From assembly GCF_003426735.1 (NCBI RefSeq), contig NZ_QVON01000007.1, positions 186,001 through 250,000 on the forward strand: 64,000 nucleotides of DNA, given 5' to 3'. This DNA is from Arenibacter sp. P308M17. GTDB lineage: Bacteria > Bacteroidota > Bacteroidia > Flavobacteriales > Flavobacteriaceae. The notes under the pieces were generated by a model, which did not search any database, was not told the DNA's origin, and saw only the letters and a program-made list of their open reading frames with translations. The translations under genes were made by a program, and so were the position numbers. Numbering within the stretch: position 1 is the first letter of the stretch; each line of letters starts with the position of its first letter. Below are positions 59,457 to 64,000 of the stretch, in pieces.

Positions 59457-59828
59457 TTATTTAATAAGGGATTGAAATTGTTCTTTATTATCGTAAAGCA
59501 CCCATAGGTCAATAAGAAAAAGGGCACCTGCAATGATCAAACCAGATGGCATGTAAACCGCGTTGTGAATAATTATCCCGACCATCACAGGCAATATCAC
59601 AATGGCCCCTAAAACCCTTGTTTTTGGAAAAACAAATAATAACCCACCAACAATTTCCACAGTGGCAACCAAAGGCATCAGCCAGCTTATGGCCATAAAG
59701 GCTTCGGCAACCTTCATTATTTCAGGTTCCAATGGCGGAACTGGCATATAGTGGAAAAATTTATCCGCTCCGGCATTGATAAACATCAAACCGAACAGCA
59801 GGCAAAGAATAAATTTGAAGATTTTCAT
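59457..59828 (-). CDS. DoxX-like membrane protein
   Basis: 123 residues with four hydrophobic segments; the pattern FILCLLFGLMFINAGADKFFHYMP, FMAISWLMPLVATVEIVGGLLF and TRVLGAIVILPVMVGIIIHNAVY matches the DoxX/DUF6041 type. Some relatives are linked to redox stress. It lies 7 bases upstream of the VOC gene. Confidence 0.82.
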   Translation of the reverse strand: MKIFKFILCLLFGLMFINAGADKFFHYMPVPPLEPEIMKVAEAFMAISWLMPLVATVEIVGGLLFVFPKTRVLGAIVILPVMVGIIIHNAVYMPSGLIIAGALFLIDLWVLYDNKEQFQSLIK

Positions 59829-59850
59829 CTATTTAAAAATTTTAAACTGA

Positions 59851-60237
59851 TTATTCCATAGAATATAACCCGAAAGTGTTACACTCACTATCGATACAAA
59901 GACTTATAAAACCATGTTCGCCAATGGACATTTTTGGTTTAACAATTTTACCGCCTGCTTTTTCCACACGACTTTCTTCAACGCTACAGTCCTTACAAGG
60001 AAAATAAACAATAGTTGACGTATTGCTGTTATTGCCAATTCTTGCGCCCTTCATTTCTATCAATGCGCCGCTGACCCCTTTATTTTCGGATGGCGAAAAG
60101 AAGGACATTTTAAAATCGTCCCCAAAAGCTGTTGGTGAATCGTGAAATTCAGTCCCTAAAACGTCTGTATAGAACATTTTTGCCCTTTCCACATGGTCGG
60201 CATAAATTTCAAACCAGCAGATAATATTCCTATTCAT
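59851..60237 (-). CDS. VOC-family protein (glyoxalase/bleomycin resistance-like)
   Basis: 128 residues: CWFEIYADHVERAKMFYTDVLG is the glyoxalase-like N-terminal motif, and VYFPCKDCSVEESRVEKAGGKIV with EHGFISLCIDSECNTFGLYS the second module. It could bind a small-molecule substrate or metal. It is the first gene of the series after the Crp-type regulator. Confidence 0.85.
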   Translation of the reverse strand: MNRNIICWFEIYADHVERAKMFYTDVLGTEFHDSPTAFGDDFKMSFFSPSENKGVSGALIEMKGARIGNNSNTSTIVYFPCKDCSVEESRVEKAGGKIVKPKMSIGEHGFISLCIDSECNTFGLYSME

Positions 60238-60271
60238 ATATATTTCGTATTAAACAATTATTGATGAATAG

Positions 60272-60279
60272 CAAATGTA
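60272..60279 (-). promoter_or_regulatory. -7 element (TACATTTG, minus strand) before the VOC gene
   Basis: TACATTTG on the minus strand, 34 bases before the VOC start, fits the Bacteroidota consensus; no TTG at 19 bases. It could start the VOC-DoxX-VOC run and possibly the rest of the series. Confidence 0.45.
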
Positions 60280-60326
60280 ATCTGACACTTAGAAACAGAA
60301 CTTGTCTTATGGCAAGAAATGCTTTA

Positions 60327-60899
60327 TTAAGAAATTTCTTTCCGTATTCTACTGAATGAGGTATCTGTAATCCCCAAATAACTGGCAATATTTTTTAGTG
60401 GCGATTGTAAAATAACTTGAGGCTTTTCCTTGATGAGCTGCAAGTAGCGTTCTTTGGCGGAAATAGTCACCATTTCCACTGATCGTTGCTTGAAATGAAA
60501 CAAGCTATTGGTCATCCAAAGTCGGCCCCATTCAGAAAATCCAGGGATGGAGTGATACAATTCTTGGAACGGATCAAAATCCAACTTCCAGCATTCACAA
60601 TCGGTCAGTGCCTGAATGTTTTCATTGGTCGGAATTCTTTGAAATAATGAGAGTACTTCTATGGCAATATCATAATTGCAGAAAAAATCGGTGGTAATGT
60701 CATTTCCATTATAATCAAAGGCAAACGAGCGCATCAACCCGTTTTCGAGTATCATATAACCATCGGCAATATCACCCTGTTTTAGTATGAAATCCCCTTT
60801 TTTAAAGCTTACTCTTTTGTGCGCATTGATAAGGTTGGTGAGTTCGTGGGTTTCAATGAGGGGATGATTATATACTTGTTGTAGCAGTTCGTCTTTCAT
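60327..60899 (-). CDS. Crp/Fnr-family transcriptional regulator
   Basis: 190 residues. The cyclic-nucleotide-like domain spans about 20-120 (RVSFKKGDFILKQGDIADGYMILENGLMRSF) and a winged helix at the end (SPLKNIASYLGITDTSFSRIRKEI) is typical of Bacteroidota Crp-like proteins. It lies 89 bases upstream of the VOC gene in the same orientation and is the natural candidate to regulate the series. Its ligand is not predictable. Confidence 0.88.
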   Translation of the reverse strand: MKDELLQQVYNHPLIETHELTNLINAHKRVSFKKGDFILKQGDIADGYMILENGLMRSFAFDYNGNDITTDFFCNYDIAIEVLSLFQRIPTNENIQALTDCECWKLDFDPFQELYHSIPGFSEWGRLWMTNSLFHFKQRSVEMVTISAKERYLQLIKEKPQVILQSPLKNIASYLGITDTSFSRIRKEIS

Positions 60900-61259
60900 T
60901 TTCTATGACCAAATAATTACAAGCTAATTTAAACAAAATTGATGTTTTGGAACAATGATTTTTACCGAGTAAATCCTGAAGAATTAAGAAAATGGCTTGT
61001 TCCACCTAGTGTCGTGTCAATGCTACTGTGTCGTTTAAGTCGCCGTTATTTTTTATCTGGCCAAGGCGAAAAAATGTTGCATAGCCGTAGCTACGGAACT
61101 GTTTTTTAACGAAGGCCAGGTGAAAAATAACAAGGCTTGGGATGGCTAAAGTAGGGTTGACAGGAAACTAGTCTTGGTATTACCATGATTCATCCATAAG
61201 AGCAAAATCTACACTATATTAGCCCAAAAACCAAGTAATTTTATATTTTTGAATATTAT
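60900..61259. repeat. Intergenic region with a ~95-bp palindromic element
   Basis: An imperfect palindrome has its left arm at 61042-61062 (GCCGTTATTTTTTATCTGGCC) and its right arm at 61114-61136, with a 12-base perfect palindrome CCGTAGCTACGG at 61085-61096 near its centre and A6/T6 tracts between. No gene is visible. Confidence 0.65.
61244..61251 (+). promoter_or_regulatory. -7 element (TATTTTTG) just before AraC gene
   Basis: TATTTTTG ends 8 bases before the TTG start at 61260, so transcription would begin almost at the start codon, implying a near-leaderless transcript; no TTG -33 box at 19 bases. Confidence 0.4.
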
Positions 61260-62117
61260 TTGCAAAAACAAGTCTTGAAAGTACTGCCCTTTAAAATACC
61301 GAAGCCAAAAGATGAAGTACTCATCTACCAAGAAGATCGTGAAAGGATCTTTTACGGGCAACTTCACCAACATCAAGAAATACAAATAAGCTTTGTAGTA
61401 AAAGGCTCTGGGTCTTTAATTGTAGCAGACACCATAAACGAATACAAGGAAAACGATATTTTGGTAATTGGAGAATACGTACCCCATGTCTTTAAAAGTG
61501 ATTTAGACAAAAGTGCAGAATCTATCATGTATTCCTTATTTTTTAAAAAAGACGGATTTGGAAAATATTTTTTCGCCCTGACGGACATGGCAGAAACCAA
61601 GGCATTTTTTAAAGGTTCGGAATACGGATTGAAGGCGCTTTCCAAAAAACGGAAAATCACTAAACTATTCCATAAACTGGACCATCAAAATAAGTTGGAA
61701 AGAATAGCAACGCTTTTAAAAATAATAAATTTGATCGGTTCAGCAAAGACGTCCCCTCTATCTTCCTTTGTTTATAACAAGAAATATACCGACGACGAGG
61801 GAAAACGTATGAACGATGTTTTTAGATATGCCATTGAAAAATATGATAGACCCATTACGTTGGAAGAGGTAGCCGACAAGGCCCATATGAACAAGAATTC
61901 CTTTTGCCGCTATTTTAAAAAACGGACCAACAAAACATTTTTCCAATTTTTGATCGAAATTCGAATTGAAAATGCCTGTAAACTTATCCATAACAACCCT
62001 GACCTTTCCATTGCCATGATATCCGAGCAATGTGGATTTGGTACCCTGGCTAACTTCAACAGGAAATTTAAAGAAATTAAAGGCCTTACCCCTACAGATT
62101 ACCGCAGACAACGATGA
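61260..62117 (+). CDS. AraC-family transcriptional regulator with cupin N terminus
   Basis: 285 residues starting at TTG 61260: an in-frame stop lies 22 bases upstream and no ATG is available before residue 60 or so. The N-terminal cupin domain has QLHQHQEIQISFVVKGSGSLIVADTINEYKENDILVIGEYVPHVF; the C-terminal AraC domain has LEEVADKAHMNKNSFCRYFKKRTNKTF and ISEQCGFGTLANFNRKFKEIKG. The ligand is probably a sugar or small molecule; no target gene is adjacent in the same orientation. Confidence 0.87.
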   Translation: MQKQVLKVLPFKIPKPKDEVLIYQEDRERIFYGQLHQHQEIQISFVVKGSGSLIVADTINEYKENDILVIGEYVPHVFKSDLDKSAESIMYSLFFKKDGFGKYFFALTDMAETKAFFKGSEYGLKALSKKRKITKLFHKLDHQNKLERIATLLKIINLIGSAKTSPLSSFVYNKKYTDDEGKRMNDVFRYAIEKYDRPITLEEVADKAHMNKNSFCRYFKKRTNKTFFQFLIEIRIENACKLIHNNPDLSIAMISEQCGFGTLANFNRKFKEIKGLTPTDYRRQR

Positions 62118-62494
62118 TGTTGGTAGAGAGTAATGGGATAATGGATATTAGAGGCTAGAAAATAGACTGGATACTGGAACTGGGATGGATAATCAAATTC
62201 CCCTCTTGAGAGTGCCTGTCCCGCTTTTTGCGGGAGGTTAGGGGTGTGTATTGAGGGGAGAAATACAATAATGAGTATTGGGTAGTGAGAATTGAGATAC
62301 TGGAAAACTAGAAGCTAGACATAGAGACTATAGTAAAAGTTTATAGCTAGATGACACAAACCTGAACCTGAAACATTTTCCCTGCCAACTGCTACTGCCC
62401 ACTCTTATAAAAAGGCGCTCCCTAGCCATCGGGATACTCTCGACCAAACTTCCATGAACATCCCATAGGGAAGCGTAAAAATGTAGGGAATACT
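62118..62494. other. Intergenic region with low-complexity and hairpin sequence
   Basis: No gene is visible. The first half is built from drifted short units (GATACTGGA, AGAAGCTAGA and similar). A hairpin CCCGC (62220-62224), TTTTT, GCGGG (62230-62234) follows a TCTTGAGAG tract. Its role is unclear; it lies between two convergently transcribed genes and may include a terminator. Confidence 0.5.
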
Positions 62495-63940
62495 CTATTT
62501 CTCCTCTTCCACAAAATCTTTCTTCAGTCGGATCGGACTGTCCGGCACCCTATTGATCAGCTGTTTTTTGCCGTCCTTCTTAATGAGGTCGAAGGCATCA
62601 TAAAGCCTGCCTATAGGAGTATATGCCTCATATTTAATGGTATCGTTGACAACCGTAATAATTTGAAATAATTGGGTAAACTCTCCCCTTCGTACCATCC
62701 AATCCTGATCCTGGGATTCGTACATTTTAGGACCGCTGACAGAAACGGCATAAACAGTGCCCGCATCCTTAACTACGGTTAAACCTTTACCCTTATTTTC
62801 GGGAAAACCCCTGGCGTAGGTATGGTCATGCCCTTGCAATACCAAATCTACCCCGTACTTATCTATCAAAGGCTTTATACCTTCCCTCAGTTCCCAATTA
62901 TCCCGTCCTTCCTTGGTAGAATAAACCGGATAATGCGTAAAAATGGTTATCCATTTTTTAGTGTTGGATTGCAATACGGAATCCAACCATTTTATCTGTG
63001 CCTTACGGGACTCCATACTTTCATCATAACCTTCGCTATCTATAGAAATCAATTTCATGTCATGATAATCAATTGTAAAGCACGTTTCCTTTAATTCCTC
63101 AATTGGCCCATTTTCGGGCAATGTAAATTGTGGTCTCCACAGAGAAGTTAAAACACCATCCCGGTATTCATGATTACCCGGCGTCATAACACTTGGCACC
63201 GTAGCATGGATAAAACTTCCTGCATAAAACCATTCTCCCCATTCCAAATTGGCATCCCTGTCATTTATAAGGTCGCCCGCATGCAACATGAAATTCACAT
63301 CCGGGAATTTTCTGTAAGAACTTCGTATTACCCTGGACCAAAGGGATTTCAGATTGTTTTGGGCATCACCAAAATAAATAAAACTGAATGGATCACCGGA
63401 TGTGGCACTGGCCGTAGTATATTGAAACCATTCGCTCCAACCATCGTTGCCCTCCTTTCCATTGCCTACCCTATATATATAGGTAGTTTTTGGTTGTAAA
63501 TTGTCCACTACCGCAGAATGGAATACAGCCTTTACAAGAGGCTCCCTACTGTTCTGATTTTGAAAAATTTCACTTTTCGCTTCCACCCTTCTTACCTCTT
63601 TCAATAAAAACTCAGGTCCATCCGTAGCCACGGCAATTTCAACGAATCCGGTTTCCACTTGTTGATCCGTTCTCCAGTTCACCGCCATGCTATGGGCCGG
63701 ATCTGCCGTTAAATTGGCGATCACCCTATCCGGAACTTTGGAAGGAAATATTATTTTATGTGCCGTTATGGAATCGTGCTCAGGATAATGGCTGTGCGAA
63801 TGGGAATAGGACTGCCCCGTGACCGAGGAGTGGGTGTGAAGTGCTTTTTTCTGTTGCGACTTACAGCCTATAATAATTATAAATAAGATAAACCCTAGTT
63901 TTTGTGTTAAGCGCATTTTTCCCATTATTTTCGGTTTCAC
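62495..63940 (-). CDS. Purple acid phosphatase-like metallophosphoesterase lipoprotein
   Basis: 481 residues (ATG 63940; 63925 and 63916 give shorter n-regions). A lipoprotein signal (FILFIIIIGC) is followed by a His-rich stretch (SYSHSHSHYPEHD), a fibronectin-like domain (about 60-170; AHSMAVNWRTDQQ) and the catalytic metallophosphoesterase domain: FGDAQ, GDLIND, GNHEY, THYPVY and GHDHTYARG carry the two-metal site. It should hydrolyse organic phosphates on the outer surface or in the periplasm; the His-rich segment could bind metal. Confidence 0.85.
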   Translation of the reverse strand: MKPKIMGKMRLTQKLGFILFIIIIGCKSQQKKALHTHSSVTGQSYSHSHSHYPEHDSITAHKIIFPSKVPDRVIANLTADPAHSMAVNWRTDQQVETGFVEIAVATDGPEFLLKEVRRVEAKSEIFQNQNSREPLVKAVFHSAVVDNLQPKTTYIYRVGNGKEGNDGWSEWFQYTTASATSGDPFSFIYFGDAQNNLKSLWSRVIRSSYRKFPDVNFMLHAGDLINDRDANLEWGEWFYAGSFIHATVPSVMTPGNHEYRDGVLTSLWRPQFTLPENGPIEELKETCFTIDYHDMKLISIDSEGYDESMESRKAQIKWLDSVLQSNTKKWITIFTHYPVYSTKEGRDNWELREGIKPLIDKYGVDLVLQGHDHTYARGFPENKGKGLTVVKDAGTVYAVSVSGPKMYESQDQDWMVRRGEFTQLFQIITVVNDTIKYEAYTPIGRLYDAFDLIKKDGKKQLINRVPDSPIRLKKDFVEEEK

Positions 63941-64000
63941 TACGTTTGGATTAAATAAATTGAATTCCGAATATAATATGATTCCTTTGAATTACCTAGG

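Noticed and set aside
59450-59533. Upstream start of the VOC gene at 59027-59449
   Set aside because: The extension overlaps the DoxX-like gene and does not match the PhnB-like N terminus.

Overview
The window reads as chromosome of a marine-type Flavobacteriaceae bacterium (Bacteroidota). Reasons: a flexirubin/aryl-polyene pigment locus, the recF / TPR-ribH-mutL-rhomboid-rhomboid and udk-ftsB-mutA-mutB gene orders that I associate with flavobacteria, moderate-to-low GC, little visible Shine-Dalgarno signal, and promoters of the Bacteroidota form TTG-N19-TAnnTTTG (three with exact spacing). A genus cannot be fixed; the pigment genes and GC-rich intergenic repeats would fit the Maribacter/Zobellia/Arenibacter group, which is a guess.

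Region 1 (1-19730, + strand) is most of a flexirubin-type aryl polyene cluster entered part-way: ABC-2 permease tail, thioesterase, ketosynthase, half ketosynthase, acyl carrier protein, a second active ketosynthase, a catalytically dead ketosynthase (chain-length-factor-like), NodB deacetylase, LolA-like carrier, lipoprotein, beta-barrel protein, hotdog dehydratase, GT2-DUF2062, a giant MMPL/acyltransferase fusion, a CrtI-like oxidoreductase, a JmjC/cupin protein, a C45 Ntn-hydrolase lipoprotein and a phenylacetate-CoA-ligase-like adenylating enzyme. Together they would activate a starter, extend it on ACP, desaturate or tailor it, acylate it and export it to the outer membrane. No ketoreductase or ammonia lyase lies inside the window; these may lie upstream.

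Region 2 (19890-28040) has its own well-formed promoter, then an exported dikinase-like protein paired with a class-A beta-lactamase-fold serine enzyme, converging on a membrane-transporter/HEAT-repeat protein and another serine hydrolase.

Region 3 (28498-41536, +) is housekeeping: udk, ftsB/divIC-like, both methylmalonyl-CoA mutase subunits, parA-parB, a DUF5683 protein, dapB, lepB, wbqC-like and DUF6122, then a Tat-exported Gfo/Idh/MocA oxidoreductase with a DUF1080 protein.

Region 4 (41611-51431): on the minus strand TPR, ribH, a small membrane protein, mutL, two rhomboids and an EEP-family protein; divergently recF, a lipoprotein and a DUF721 protein; then ndk, a 50-residue conserved-type small protein, apt and tRNA-Arg(ACG).

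Region 5 (51432-64000) is accessory. It starts with a duplicated tRNA 3' end and is rich in dispersed repeats and hairpins. It carries a GIY-YIG nuclease lacking its usual exonuclease half, a PAS histidine kinase, a RibD-like reductase, two AraC regulators, a minus-strand series of DinB/SRPBCC/DUF1801/VOC/DoxX genes under a Crp-type regulator, and a purple acid phosphatase-like lipoprotein. No transposase, integrase, CRISPR array or rRNA was seen.
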